Shown piece by piece: positions 36,066 through 45,397 of a DNA stretch of 64,000 nucleotides. Within the stretch, counting starts at the first letter, position 1. Each line of letters starts with the position of its first letter. The notes below the pieces were generated by a model. The model ran no database searches. It had not been told where the DNA came from and saw only the letters and a program-made list of their open reading frames with translations. Position numbers and translations under genes: made by a program. The DNA is from Sphingorhabdus sp. Alg231-15 (lineage in GTDB: Bacteria; Pseudomonadota; Alphaproteobacteria; Sphingomonadales; Sphingomonadaceae), in NCBI RefSeq assembly GCF_900149705.1, contig NZ_LT703001.1, forward strand, positions 2,846,001 to 2,910,000. Direction: 5' to 3'.

Positions 36066-36080
36066 AATTGGTCACCAATT
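36066..36080. promoter_or_regulatory. 15-bp palindrome just before xylB
   Basis: AATTGGT-C-ACCAATT is a perfect inverted repeat 7 bp before the xylB ATG. It occupies the place where a ribosome site should be; no good Shine-Dalgarno is visible for xylB. It could be an mRNA hairpin or a second operator. Confidence 0.4.
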
Positions 36081-36217
36081 TCGTAGCTAACCAGCTTAGT
36101 GGCCAAGGCAATATCCGGCGCATTCCGGCTTGTCATCTTGCTATCTCTCCGTAACTTCTGACTCGTGCATTCGTATGTTTATGAATCAACCATCCTTTTA
36201 AGTGAGGTTTTCCGTAA

Positions 36218-36231
36218 TGACAACCTTGTCA
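36218..36231. promoter_or_regulatory. LacI-type operator, xylBA / lacI-type regulator
   Basis: TGACAACCTTGTCA matches the repeated palindrome with only the centre varied (CC). It lies 76 bp before the regulator start and 159 bp before xylB, consistent with autoregulation and control of xylBA. Confidence 0.75.
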
Positions 36232-36306
36232 AAACCTTGTTCTTGTGCCAATTTGATTCTAAGCAAGGTCCAGAGGATCAACGGCTTGCGCCGAAAGGGA
36301 TGAGGT

Positions 36307-37350
36307 TTGGAGAACAGGACGAGCGAGAGGCCGCACCAACGCGCGACCATGATCGACGTGGCCAAGGACGCCGGCGTATCGTTCAAAACCGTGTCTCGGG
36401 TACTTAATGGCGAAAGCAATGTTCGGGAAGAAACCCGCCGACTTGTCATGAGTGCTGCGGAAAGACTGGACTATAAGCTGAACGTGGCGGCGCGTAGTCT
36501 GCGCGTCGGCGGCCCCCAAATCATTGCGCTTCTGGTGCAAAACCCTAGCCGCAGCTATATTGAGAGCGTTCACCTAGGCGCGTTGCAGCGCTGCCACAAA
36601 ACCGGCATGCATCTGATCATGGAAGAATGTGAAGATGGTCTGGCCGAGATTGAGTCGATGATCAACAACACATCACCGGTTGGTGTGGTGGTAACGCCGC
36701 CTTTGTGCGACAATCCCGATCTCATAAAAATGCTTGATGCGAAAAAGATCCGCTATGTTCTGATCGCGCCGCGCAATCCGAGTGCAGCTCAGGCGTCGAT
36801 TAACATCAATGATGAGATCGCGGCCCAGGAAATGACAGAGCATCTTCTGTCCCTCGGTCATACGCGCATCGGCTTTATCAAGGGGCATCCGAATCATAGT
36901 GTTTCGGCAAAGCGCTATGATGGCTATTCAAAGGCGATGGTGTCGGCCGATATTGCCATCGATTCAGAACTCATCCAGCAAGGAGAGTTTTCATGGGCGT
37001 CCGGTCTTGCGTGCGCCGAAAAACTGCTCGATTTACCGGATCCGCCGAGCGCGGTTTTCGCCAGCAACGATGATATGGCCGCAGCCGTCATAGCGGCTGC
37101 CTATCGCCGGAACATTCACGTGCCCAATGACCTGTCAGTGGTTGGTTTTGACAATACGCAAGTTGCTGCGGTGATAAGTCCGCAGCTGACAACGGTGAAC
37201 CAGCCGATTGCCGATCTGGTCTCGGAAGCGGTCGGGCTGTTGACGGATCAGACATTCCAATCCGGTGACCGGCCCAAGCCGATATTTCTCGACCATCATC
37301 TGGTCAAGCGTGAGTCTGCCGGGCCCGCAAAAGCAAAAGTTTCAGCATAA
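36307..37350 (+). CDS. LacI-family transcriptional regulator of the sugar locus
   Basis: A 347-residue repressor-type regulator. The N-terminal LacI helix-turn-helix is TMIDVAKDAGVSFKTVSRVL, followed by the hinge helix (LNVAARSLR). A periplasmic-binding-like sensor domain follows (QIIALLVQNP, HTRIGFIKGHP, PSAVFASNDDMAAAVI, LSVVGFDNT). It most likely represses xylBA, the MFS gene, zwf and the other operator-bearing genes until an inducing sugar binds. A TTG start (36307) is chosen with AAAGGG before it; ATG 36349 would still keep the helix-turn-helix. Binding to the TGACAA-type palindromes is inferred from co-location only. Confidence 0.93.
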   Translation: MENRTSERPHQRATMIDVAKDAGVSFKTVSRVLNGESNVREETRRLVMSAAERLDYKLNVAARSLRVGGPQIIALLVQNPSRSYIESVHLGALQRCHKTGMHLIMEECEDGLAEIESMINNTSPVGVVVTPPLCDNPDLIKMLDAKKIRYVLIAPRNPSAAQASININDEIAAQEMTEHLLSLGHTRIGFIKGHPNHSVSAKRYDGYSKAMVSADIAIDSELIQQGEFSWASGLACAEKLLDLPDPPSAVFASNDDMAAAVIAAAYRRNIHVPNDLSVVGFDNTQVAAVISPQLTTVNQPIADLVSEAVGLLTDQTFQSGDRPKPIFLDHHLVKRESAGPAKAKVSA

Positions 37351-37395
37351 TTTCAGGACGTAACAAATAGGATCGCGGCGACGTGTAAAATTAAA

Positions 37396-37409
37396 AGTCA
37401 ACGTTGTCT
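37396..37409. promoter_or_regulatory. Possible LacI-type operator before the MFS gene
   Basis: AGTCAACGTTGTCT has 11 of 14 matches to TGACAACGTTGTCA with a perfect core CAACGTTGTC. It lies 27 bp before the transporter start, a typical repressor position. Confidence 0.6.
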
Positions 37410-37436
37410 ATTTTCGAGTAAGGGGAGGATTAATCC

Positions 37437-38843
37437 ATGCAAACGCATGACAATGAACAGACCAATATGGGGTTCATAGCGCTGATCGTGTCGATCGCGA
37501 CGATTGGCGGATTTCTGTTTGGCTATGATAGTGGTGTTATTAACGGCACGGTCGATGGTCTCAGAGCCGCGTTTAACTCTGACAGCGTCGGTACGGGATT
37601 CAACGTGGCATCGATGCTGCTCGGTTGTGCGGCGGGTGCTTTTGCTGCTGGTAAGTTGTCTGATATGTTCGGGCGCCGGAACCTCCTATTGGCAGCGGCC
37701 CTATTCTTCATCGTTAGCGCGTTTGGATCAGGCATTGCCGAATCATCGATCGAATTTGTTATTTATCGTATCCTTGGCGGCCTCGCCGTTGGTGCCGCCA
37801 GTGTAACTGCACCAGCCTATGTTAGCGAAGTCACACCGGCTTCGATGCGTGGTCGCTTGTCTAGTATTCAGCAGATCATGATTATCATCGGTCTGACGGC
37901 CGCTTTCCTTTCCAATTACTTACTCGCTGCTTCGGCTGGAGCCTCAACCAATATCTTCTGGATGGGATACGAGGCCTGGCGCTGGATGTTCTGGATTGAA
38001 ATTATTCCTGCAACAATTTTTTTGCTGGCGCTTCTGGCTATTCCGGAAAGCCCACGTTTCCTGGTGGTGAAGGGTCGCGATGCGCAAGCCGAAAGCGTAC
38101 TTACTCGCCTGTTTGGCGGTGACGCCGCGGCATCGAAGGTCAAAGAAATCAAGGCTACGCTTGCTGATGATCATGCGCCAAAATTCTCTGATTTGATGGA
38201 TAAAGCCACCGGCAAGGTACGAACTATCGTGTGGGTAGGTATCGGCCTCGCGACTTTCCAGCAATTGGTCGGGATCAATATCGTCTTCTATTATGGAGCG
38301 GTGCTTTGGCAGGCAGTTGGATTCAGTGAGAATGACGCACTCTTGATCAATATACTGAGCGGATCATTGTCGATTATTGCCTGTCTTGCGGCTATTGCCT
38401 TGATTGACAAGATCGGCCGCAAACCCTTGTTGATCATTGGTTCTGCCGGAATGGCGGTTACGCTGGGTATCATGGCGGCGGCCTTTTCCAGTGGGTCCAT
38501 CGTCGATGGCCAACTGGTGTTGTCTGACAATGCTGGCACGATTGCTCTTATCAGTGCCAATGCCTATGCGGCCTTGTTCAACTTTAGCTGGGGGCCAGTC
38601 ATGTGGGTCATGCTCGGCGAAATGTTTCCGAACCAGATCCGCGGATCTGGCCTAGCCGTGAGTGGTCTGGCGCAATGGCTGTCCAACTTCGGTATCACCA
38701 TGGCGTTTCCCATCATGCTGGTCAGCATTGGCTTGGCGGGAGCATATGGCTTCTACGCCCTTTGTGCCGCAGTCTCGGTCTTCTTTGTTTACAAGATGGT
38801 CAAGGAAACCCGCGGCAAGGAACTGGAGGAAATGGAAGGCTGA
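37437..38843 (+). CDS. Sugar porter family MFS transporter (xylose/glucose:H+ symporter type)
   Basis: A 468-residue inner-membrane transporter with 12 predicted helices. Sugar porter signatures: GYDSGVING after helix 1, SDMFGRRN between helices 2 and 3, PESPRFLV at the end of the N-half, QQLVGINIVFYYG in helix 7 and GPVMWVMLGEMFP in helix 10. It is closest in pattern to XylE/GLUT-type carriers and probably takes up xylose or glucose released by the GH3 enzymes. GGGGAGGA precedes the ATG, and a LacI-type operator lies 27 bp upstream. It sits between the regulator and the Entner-Doudoroff operon. Confidence 0.94.
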   Translation: MQTHDNEQTNMGFIALIVSIATIGGFLFGYDSGVINGTVDGLRAAFNSDSVGTGFNVASMLLGCAAGAFAAGKLSDMFGRRNLLLAAALFFIVSAFGSGIAESSIEFVIYRILGGLAVGAASVTAPAYVSEVTPASMRGRLSSIQQIMIIIGLTAAFLSNYLLAASAGASTNIFWMGYEAWRWMFWIEIIPATIFLLALLAIPESPRFLVVKGRDAQAESVLTRLFGGDAAASKVKEIKATLADDHAPKFSDLMDKATGKVRTIVWVGIGLATFQQLVGINIVFYYGAVLWQAVGFSENDALLINILSGSLSIIACLAAIALIDKIGRKPLLIIGSAGMAVTLGIMAAAFSSGSIVDGQLVLSDNAGTIALISANAYAALFNFSWGPVMWVMLGEMFPNQIRGSGLAVSGLAQWLSNFGITMAFPIMLVSIGLAGAYGFYALCAAVSVFFVYKMVKETRGKELEEMEG

Positions 38844-38862
38844 TCCGTTCTGTATTGCGGAA

Positions 38863-38888
38863 GCTGCGGTCTGGTTTCGGGCCGCAGC
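38863..38888 (+). terminator. Possible terminator hairpin after the MFS gene
   Basis: GCTGCGG pairs with CCGCAGC, extendable to 10 bp with one mismatch, 20 bp after the transporter stop. There is no real T-run, so it is a weak terminator candidate. Confidence 0.45.
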
Positions 38889-38932
38889 CTCTGTATACGA
38901 ATTCAGTCATCAAACTGCAGCTTATGCGAGCG

Positions 38933-38946
38933 AGACAACGTTGACA
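38933..38946. promoter_or_regulatory. LacI-type operator before the zwf operon
   Basis: AGACAACGTTGACA matches the consensus TGACAACGTTGTCA at 12 of 14 positions, with a perfect centre ACAACGTTG. It lies 114 bp before the zwf start. Confidence 0.6.
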
Positions 38947-39059
38947 GTATGCCGTTGCGGATTAAAAGAAATGGCTCGTCAGTCTTGCTTCATAGGGCCC
39001 TTTTATGAGCGCTACATTAGTATGAGAAATGTTGCTCCAACACGGATGATAGAAAATTG

Positions 39060-40508
39060 ATGCATTCCCACCCTTCCAACACATTGCTCCTTTTCGGGGC
39101 TACGGGTGACCTGGCTCGGCGTATGCTGCTCCCTTCTCTTTATGCGCTGCACGCTGATGGCCTGATTGCCAAGGGTTTGCGAATAATTGGCACGGCGCGC
39201 AGCCGACTTAGCGACGAAGAATATCGAAAAATAATCGGTGAGGCATTGCACGAGTTTCTCCCGGAAGAACGCAAAAATACTGCCGATATTGAACGGTTTC
39301 TGGAGCGGCTTTTCTATCAGCCCCTTGATGCGTCGCAGACGGAAGGTTTTGCTGATCTTGCTGCGAAGCTTGGCGATATTGCATCGGGTCTATCAATTTT
39401 CCTTTCAACGGCACCTTTCCTTTTCGAACCGACGATAAAAGGTCTGCAATCCGCCGGTCTCGCCGGGGATAATGTCCGCATCGGACTGGAGAAACCACTA
39501 GGCAATGATTTCGCATCTTCAACCGAGATCAATGATGCGGTAGCCGCCGCTTTCCCGGAAGAACGGATCTTCCGGATAGACCACTATCTCGGCAAGGAAA
39601 CGGTACAGAATATTCTGGCACTGCGTTTCGCCAACATGATGTTCGAACCGCTATGGAATGCGGGTGGTATTGATCATGTTCAGATCACCGTGTCGGAAGT
39701 GGTTGGCTTGGAGGGACGGCACGGCTTTTACGATGATACCGGCGCTTTGCGGGATATGGTCCAGAACCACATGTTGCAACTCTTGGCGATTACCGCGATG
39801 GAGCCGCCCGCCAGTTATGATGCAACTGCTATCCGCGACGAGAAAGTCAAAGTGCTGCGCTCGCTTCGCGCGTTGGACCCGGCGGAAGTTGTCACGGGTC
39901 AATATGACGCCGGCGCCGTGAATGGCACCGCTGTTGATGGATATCAGAGTGATTTGGGTGACCAATCGAACACCGAAACCTTTGTCGCTTTGAAGGCCCA
40001 TGTCGACAATTGGCGTTGGCAGGGTGTGCCCTTCTACCTGCGCACTGGCAAACGTCTGGCTGAACGGCGTAGTGAAGTTGTTATCCAGTTTAAGGACGTG
40101 CCACACAGTATTTTTGGAGAGCGCTCGGGCAAACCAATCGCCAACCGGCTCGTCATTCGACTGCAGCCGGAAGAATATGTCCGTCTGCAGGTGATGGCGA
40201 AAGAACCGGGACTCGACCGCGATGGTATTGTCCTGCGTGAGGTACCTCTCGACCTCTCGCTTACACAGGCCTTTGCCAGTGCCCGTCGCCGGATCGCATA
40301 TGAACGCTTGTTACTCGACCTGATCGAAGGTGATCAGACTCTGTTCGTCCGTCGCGATGAGGTCGAGGCGCAATGGTCATGGGTCGATGCCATACGGAAG
40401 ATATGGAGCGATCATGCAGTAGTACCGAAAAGCTATGGTGCCGGAAGCTGGGGGCCCTCCGCCGCAATTGCCCTGACCGAGCGGGATGGAGTAAGCTGGC
40501 ATGAATGA
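39060..40508 (+). CDS. zwf: Glucose-6-phosphate 1-dehydrogenase
   Basis: A 482-residue enzyme oxidising glucose-6-phosphate to 6-phosphogluconolactone with NAD(P)+. The N-terminal nucleotide site is LFGATGDLARRM, the active-site segment RIDHYLGKETVQNI carries the catalytic His and substrate Lys, and RTGKRLAERRSEV is a conserved late motif. It is first in the five-gene Entner-Doudoroff operon and overlaps pgl by 8 bp. ATG 39060 directly follows an in-frame TTG at 39057; either could be used. Confidence 0.97.
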   Translation: MHSHPSNTLLLFGATGDLARRMLLPSLYALHADGLIAKGLRIIGTARSRLSDEEYRKIIGEALHEFLPEERKNTADIERFLERLFYQPLDASQTEGFADLAAKLGDIASGLSIFLSTAPFLFEPTIKGLQSAGLAGDNVRIGLEKPLGNDFASSTEINDAVAAAFPEERIFRIDHYLGKETVQNILALRFANMMFEPLWNAGGIDHVQITVSEVVGLEGRHGFYDDTGALRDMVQNHMLQLLAITAMEPPASYDATAIRDEKVKVLRSLRALDPAEVVTGQYDAGAVNGTAVDGYQSDLGDQSNTETFVALKAHVDNWRWQGVPFYLRTGKRLAERRSEVVIQFKDVPHSIFGERSGKPIANRLVIRLQPEEYVRLQVMAKEPGLDRDGIVLREVPLDLSLTQAFASARRRIAYERLLLDLIEGDQTLFVRRDEVEAQWSWVDAIRKIWSDHAVVPKSYGAGSWGPSAAIALTERDGVSWHE

Positions 40509-41142
40509 CGCCGTCGTATCTGGGAAAGTCACTTGGGCGGACGATGCCGATGCAGGCGCTGTCGCTGCGCATCTGGTGAAAGCGATGGAGCAACACGGTG
40601 CCCGGCTGCTGGCTGTTCCCGGTGGTAATACGCCAGTGGCGATATTTGACATATTGTCGACCATGAACCTACCGTGGGAAGTGCTTTCCTTAATTCTCAC
40701 CGACGATCGTATCGTAGCGAAAGACCATGAAGCCAGTAATTTTGGCAAGCTCTCCAAAGCCTTTGCAAACAGTGAAGCGCAACTCATCGAACTGACCGAT
40801 AGCATGATCCCGCCGCGTGCCGATCTTGTCTGGATTGGAATGGGTGCGGACGGGCATATTGCTTCCTTGTTTCCGGATATGAAAGCACCGGTTCGGGGCG
40901 ATGAAAACAGCCCGATGGTTGTTCGTACGGTACCCGAACCCTTGCCGTCAGAAGCGCCTTTCGAGCGGCTCAGCCTCAATATGGCGGCGCTTACTGATAC
41001 CAATGAAATCATTATTGTCGTGCGTGGAGCCGACAAGAAAACTATATTGCAACAGGCAATAGAGGGGGCACATGATTTGCCGATTGCGAAGCTGATCAAA
41101 GCCGCTACCTGCCCCATAATAATTTTTTGGAGCGAGACATAA
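40501..41142 (+). CDS. pgl: 6-phosphogluconolactonase
   Basis: A 213-residue DevB/Pgl-type lactonase hydrolysing 6-phosphogluconolactone to 6-phosphogluconate. Family marks: [14 protein letters not shown] near the N-terminus, LILTDDRIV and the catalytic-site [14 protein letters not shown]. It is second in the operon; its ATG lies inside the zwf end and its end overlaps the edd start by 16 bp, which suggests tight translational coupling. Confidence 0.96.
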   Translation: MNDAVVSGKVTWADDADAGAVAAHLVKAMEQHGARLLAVPGGNTPVAIFDILSTMNLPWEVLSLILTDDRIVAKDHEASNFGKLSKAFANSEAQLIELTDSMIPPRADLVWIGMGADGHIASLFPDMKAPVRGDENSPMVVRTVPEPLPSEAPFERLSLNMAALTDTNEIIIVVRGADKKTILQQAIEGAHDLPIAKLIKAATCPIIIFWSET

Positions 41143-42959
41143 ACCTGCACCCCACCCTGGAAGCGGTAACCAGCCGCATCATCAAACGCAGCGCGGCGTC
41201 TCGCGCGGCTTATCTCGATCTGATTGATCGCGAAGGTGACAAGGGCGTCCATCGTCCCAACCTGTCCTGCGGCAACCTCGCACACGGCTTTGCCGCCAGC
41301 GGCGATGATAAATCGGCCATACGCTCGGGTGCGGCGATGAATATAGGTATCGTCACGGCCTATAATGATATGCTGTCGGCGCATCAGCCCTATGGTCGCT
41401 ATCCCGAACAAATCAAGATTTTTGCACGCGAAGCCGGTGCCACTGCACAGGTTGCGGGCGGCGTTCCGGCGATGTGCGACGGCGTAACTCAGGGCCAGTT
41501 GGGTATGGAACTCAGCCTGTTCAGCCGCGACAATATTGCGATGGGAACAGCGATCGGACTAAGCCACGGGATGTTCGAAGGTACATTGCTGCTCGGCATC
41601 TGTGACAAAATCGTTCCGGGCTTGCTAATCGGCGCACTGCGCTTTGGCCACTTGCCGACAATATTGATTCCCGCCGGACCAATGCCATCCGGCCTTGCCA
41701 ACAAGGAAAAACAGCGCGTGCGCCAGCTCTATGCAGAAGGCAAGGCGACAAAGGATGAGCTGCTGGAAGCCGAAGCCGCAAGCTATCACGGCGCTGGTAC
41801 ATGCACCTTTTATGGTACCGCCAACTCCAATCAGATGATGATGGAAATGATGGGCCTGCATATTCCCGGGGCAGCCTTTGTCAATCCAGGTACCAAGCTA
41901 CGTCAAGAACTGACCCGCGCTGCCGTGCGGCAATTGCCAACTATCAGCAAAGCGGGGAATGACTATCGCCCATTGGGCCGCTGCATTGATGAAAAGGCGA
42001 TCGTGAACGCTGCGGTTGGTCTTTTGACTACCGGTGGTTCGACCAATCATCTGATTCACTTGCCGGCGATTGCGCGAGCAGCCGGGATCATTATCGATTG
42101 GGAAGATTTTGATGCTTTGTCGGCTGTGGTTCCTCTTGTGACGCGTATCTATCCCAACGGCTCCGCTGATGTGAATCATTTCCATGCGGCTGGCGGCATG
42201 GCGTTCGTCATCCGCGAACTTCTGGATGCTGGGTTGTTGCATGGCGACATCATGACCGTCGCGGGCATGAACATGTATGATTATGCTAAAGAGGTAGTGC
42301 TTGATGCTGACAGGCCGGCTTGGAATGCTGCGCCGTTGGAAAGTCGCAACGCCGACATCCTTCGACCTGTGTCCGATCCTTTCTCTCCAGATGGCGGCAT
42401 GCGGCTGCTTACCGGTAATCTCGGCCGAGCGGCGATCAAAACCAGTGCGGTTGATCCTAGCCGACAGACTGTCGAAGCGCCGGTTCGGGTTTTTGCCGAT
42501 CAGAACGATGTGAAGACTGCCTTTGATGCTGGCGAACTGGACCAGGATGTTATCATCGTTGTGCGTTTTCAGGGTCCTCGCGCCAATGGCATGCCAGAGC
42601 TGCACAAGCTCACTCCGCCAATGGGCGTATTGCAAGATCGTGGTTTCAAGGTTGCACTGCTGACTGATGGACGTATGTCGGGTGCCAGCGGCAAGGTCCC
42701 AGCCGCAATCCACTGCTGGCCAGAGGCGAAAGACGGCGGACCTCTGGCAAAGTTGCAGGATGGCGATATCGTTCGCATTTGCGCCAAGACGGGCGAGTTG
42801 GCTGTCTTGGTCGACGAAGCGGATTGGCAGCAAAGGTCGCTGGCCGACACACCGGTGGAGTGCGCTGGCACCGGACGGGAGCTTTTTTCCGTCATGCGCA
42901 GCCTATCTGATAATGCAGAAGCAGGGGCGTCAGCCATGCTCAACCAGGCGGGATTGTAG
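41127..42959 (+). CDS. edd: Phosphogluconate dehydratase
   Basis: A 610-residue IlvD/Edd-family iron-sulfur dehydratase converting 6-phosphogluconate to KDPG. The cluster cysteines are in [17 protein letters not shown] and [35 protein letters not shown] and [16 protein letters not shown] are the Edd signatures. The most likely start is TTG 41127, inside pgl; there is no better ATG at the conserved N-terminus. A long antisense frame over it is a codon-bias shadow. Confidence 0.97.
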   Translation: MERDINLHPTLEAVTSRIIKRSAASRAAYLDLIDREGDKGVHRPNLSCGNLAHGFAASGDDKSAIRSGAAMNIGIVTAYNDMLSAHQPYGRYPEQIKIFAREAGATAQVAGGVPAMCDGVTQGQLGMELSLFSRDNIAMGTAIGLSHGMFEGTLLLGICDKIVPGLLIGALRFGHLPTILIPAGPMPSGLANKEKQRVRQLYAEGKATKDELLEAEAASYHGAGTCTFYGTANSNQMMMEMMGLHIPGAAFVNPGTKLRQELTRAAVRQLPTISKAGNDYRPLGRCIDEKAIVNAAVGLLTTGGSTNHLIHLPAIARAAGIIIDWEDFDALSAVVPLVTRIYPNGSADVNHFHAAGGMAFVIRELLDAGLLHGDIMTVAGMNMYDYAKEVVLDADRPAWNAAPLESRNADILRPVSDPFSPDGGMRLLTGNLGRAAIKTSAVDPSRQTVEAPVRVFADQNDVKTAFDAGELDQDVIIVVRFQGPRANGMPELHKLTPPMGVLQDRGFKVALLTDGRMSGASGKVPAAIHCWPEAKDGGPLAKLQDGDIVRICAKTGELAVLVDEADWQQRSLADTPVECAGTGRELFSVMRSLSDNAEAGASAMLNQAGL

Positions 42960-42961
42960 TT

Positions 42962-43936
42962 TTGACTCAGGAAATTGTGACAGCTGATATTGGCGGTACC
43001 CATGCCCGTTTTGCCATTGCTCAGGTGGAAGGTCATCATGTTGAGGCACTGACGGATCAGGTGGTAATGAAAAGTGCCGATCACGCCAGTCTGCAAACCG
43101 CATGGGAATTTTATGCAGACCAGATTGGCCGTGCACTGCCGAAAGACGGAGCGATTGCGGTTGCCGGTCCGGTTGGCGGCGAGCTTTTGCGTTTCACTAA
43201 CAACCCCTGGATTGTTCGGCCTCACGCTATCCCGACCAAGCTGGGTCTTGACCGCTTTACCTTGATCAACGATTTTGGCGCCGTGGCCCATGCTGTGGCC
43301 CATCTCAATGGCGATAGTCTTGTGCATTGCTGCGGTCCTGCCAAACCACTGCCGGCGATCGGACCAATATCGATATTTGGTCCCGGTACCGGCCTCGGCG
43401 CCGTGCAGTTGCTGCGGACTTCGGATAGCTATCACGTAATCGAAACCGAAGGTGGTCATACCGATTTCGCGCCACTCGACAGTATAGAAGACCAGATTTT
43501 GCAGAAGCTGCGGCAAAAGTACCGTCGGGTTTCCGTGGAACGGATTGTTTCAGGCCCTGGTCTGGTCGCCATCCATGAAGTTCTGTCGAACCTTGAAGGC
43601 AGGGCGGCTGTACCGGTTGATGATCGAGAGTTGTGGGAAATGGCGTTAGAAGGAAAAGATAGTCTCGCCGCTGCGGCGCTTGATCGCTTTTGCCTTAGCC
43701 TTGGTGCGGTGGCGGGTGATCTGGCTCTGGCGCAAGGGGCCAAAGCTGTGGTGATCGGCGGCGGACTGGGCGCACGGATCGCTGATATTTTACCCCAGTC
43801 CGGTTTCTGTCAGCGCTTTGTTGCCAAGGGGCGGTTTGAGGCCGTTATGCAAAATATTCCGGTTAAATTACTGCGCCACCCCCAGCCCGGTCTTTTCGGA
43901 GCGGCTGCAGCCTTTTTGCAGGAGCATAATGTTTGA
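42962..43936 (+). CDS. glk: Glucokinase (Glk type)
   Basis: A 324-residue bacterial hexokinase phosphorylating glucose with ATP, giving the substrate for zwf. The phosphate site is ADIGGTHARFAIAQV, the sugar site LINDFGAVAHAV, then GPGTGLGAVQL, the ETEGGHTDFAP segment with the catalytic-region Glu/His, and GGGLGARIADIL. It starts at TTG 2 bp after the edd stop and overlaps eda by 4 bp. Its presence in the operon shows that free glucose, from the hydrolases, is expected as an input. Confidence 0.96.
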   Translation: MTQEIVTADIGGTHARFAIAQVEGHHVEALTDQVVMKSADHASLQTAWEFYADQIGRALPKDGAIAVAGPVGGELLRFTNNPWIVRPHAIPTKLGLDRFTLINDFGAVAHAVAHLNGDSLVHCCGPAKPLPAIGPISIFGPGTGLGAVQLLRTSDSYHVIETEGGHTDFAPLDSIEDQILQKLRQKYRRVSVERIVSGPGLVAIHEVLSNLEGRAAVPVDDRELWEMALEGKDSLAAAALDRFCLSLGAVAGDLALAQGAKAVVIGGGLGARIADILPQSGFCQRFVAKGRFEAVMQNIPVKLLRHPQPGLFGAAAAFLQEHNV

Positions 43937-44541
43937 AACCAATTGAAAAAATAATGCGCACAGCGCCCGTGATCCCGGTATTGGTCATTGACGATGTTGC
44001 CAGCGCGCGGCCGATAGCCGAAGCGCTGGTAAGTGGTGGTTTACCGATATTGGAGGTAACGCTCCGCACGGACTGCGCACTTGAAGCAATCGCAGAGATG
44101 AAACAGGTCGAAGGCGCGATAGTCGGTGCTGGCACGGTTCTAAACGGCGATCACCTAAGATCCGCGATCGACGCCGGTTCTGAATTTATCGTGTCTCCCG
44201 GACTGACCGAAGGATTGGTCGATGCGGCTTTGACTCGCGATATTCCGTTGCTCCCCGGTATTTCATCAGCCAGCGACATCATGCGCGGCATTGAAATGGG
44301 ATTGGGACATTTTAAATTTTTCCCAGCCGAAGCATCTGGTGGATTGGCAGCTCTCAAGGCTATTGCAGCGCCTTTTAAAGACTGCAAATTCTGCCCCACC
44401 GGTGGAGTAAATCCGCAGACAGCACCCGACTGGCTGGCTTTGGAAGCTGTACTTTGCGTGGGTGGCAGCTGGGTGGTTCCAAAAGGTGTAACGGATTTTG
44501 AGCAAGTGAGGCAGCTGGCGCAAACGGCAGCTGCGTTTTAG
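43933..44541 (+). CDS. eda: KDPG/KHG aldolase
   Basis: A 202-residue class I aldolase splitting KDPG into pyruvate and glyceraldehyde-3-phosphate. PVIPVLVIDD and the catalytic Glu in LEVTLRTDCALEAI are at the N-terminus. The Schiff-base lysine is in GHFKFFPAE, and FCPTGGV binds phosphate. It starts at TTG and overlaps glk by 4 bp. It is the last gene of the operon; its stop overlaps the stop of the convergent epimerase gene by 4 bp. Confidence 0.97.
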   Translation: MKPIEKIMRTAPVIPVLVIDDVASARPIAEALVSGGLPILEVTLRTDCALEAIAEMKQVEGAIVGAGTVLNGDHLRSAIDAGSEFIVSPGLTEGLVDAALTRDIPLLPGISSASDIMRGIEMGLGHFKFFPAEASGGLAALKAIAAPFKDCKFCPTGGVNPQTAPDWLALEAVLCVGGSWVVPKGVTDFEQVRQLAQTAAAF

Positions 44542-45380
44542 CGCAGATGATCTTTTTCGGTAACGCAAAATTGAACTTGAGTGGACCATGTTTCGCCGGC
44601 TTCTAACTTGCGTAAGCCGCCACGATTGATGGCATCCGTGATATGACTAACGGGCTCAATACAAAAATAATCCTCATCAGCGGGGGCAAAAATATGGGTT
44701 TCGGGCAAGTCAAAATCAGGCTCTATAATGAGTTGATGCTGTGGCCACTCGATTAGCAACGGAGATTTACGGCCGGTAAAAACCGTGTCTACCGGATCAT
44801 CATCAGATAGGCTATAAGGCCCCACTTTGGAGATCCAACTGGTTGGCAGTCCATCTCTTGAGGTTTGCCAGAAGCCGTCAAAAGATGTGTGCAATTTCGC
44901 TTTAGATCGCGGAAAATAGGGATGAAACCCAAGCCCCGCAGGCATAGTCGTTTCGCCGATGTTGGTAATCGACACGCGATGGATGTAGCCGTCTGGTACA
45001 AGTGTCATAATTTGATCACAGACATAGAGCCATGGCCACCGACCGCATGGATGCTCGTAGCGAAGATGAAGCGTGTCCTCTGTCTTGCTGACGATCTGCC
45101 ATTCCTCGGTCCAGCCGTGTCCGTGAATGGGATGTTGGGCTGATGCGGCCGGATAGTTTGGTACCAAGGTCACGGGTTCGCCGTTGAACAAAAACTGTCC
45201 GTTCGCAATCCGGTTGGAAAATGGCACCATTACAAAATTTGCGAGGGCCAATGGTCCTTTTTCATTCATTCGAGCGGGGTGGAATATGGGTTGATCGCGC
45301 CAGTCAAATCGCAATATTCCGCCACCGCGTTGCGGATCAATAATCAATGCTATGTCATTGTTATGCAGCGAAATCACCAT
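44538..45380 (-). CDS. Aldose 1-epimerase family protein
   Basis: A 280-residue galactose-mutarotase-like protein. GILRFDWRDQPIFHP, FVMVPFSNRIANGQF, HGHGWTEEW (catalytic His), GLGFHPYFPR (second His) and FCIEPVSHITDA (catalytic Glu) are aligned with GalM family residues. It should interconvert alpha and beta forms of sugars from the hydrolases, helping entry into the xylose and glucose pathways, although some relatives act on sugar phosphates. It is convergent with eda. Confidence 0.9.
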   Translation of the reverse strand: MVISLHNNDIALIIDPQRGGGILRFDWRDQPIFHPARMNEKGPLALANFVMVPFSNRIANGQFLFNGEPVTLVPNYPAASAQHPIHGHGWTEEWQIVSKTEDTLHLRYEHPCGRWPWLYVCDQIMTLVPDGYIHRVSITNIGETTMPAGLGFHPYFPRSKAKLHTSFDGFWQTSRDGLPTSWISKVGPYSLSDDDPVDTVFTGRKSPLLIEWPQHQLIIEPDFDLPETHIFAPADEDYFCIEPVSHITDAINRGGLRKLEAGETWSTQVQFCVTEKDHLR

Positions 45381-45397
45381 CCGACAAGGATAGGCGT

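Noticed and set aside
40377-41411. A 344-codon open frame on the minus strand opposite zwf, pgl and edd.
   Set aside because: It overlaps three certain genes, has no family features and reads like the complement of their codon pattern.
41898-42833. A 311-codon minus-strand frame opposite edd.
   Set aside because: Antisense shadow of a conserved gene; no signal, motif or ribosome site.
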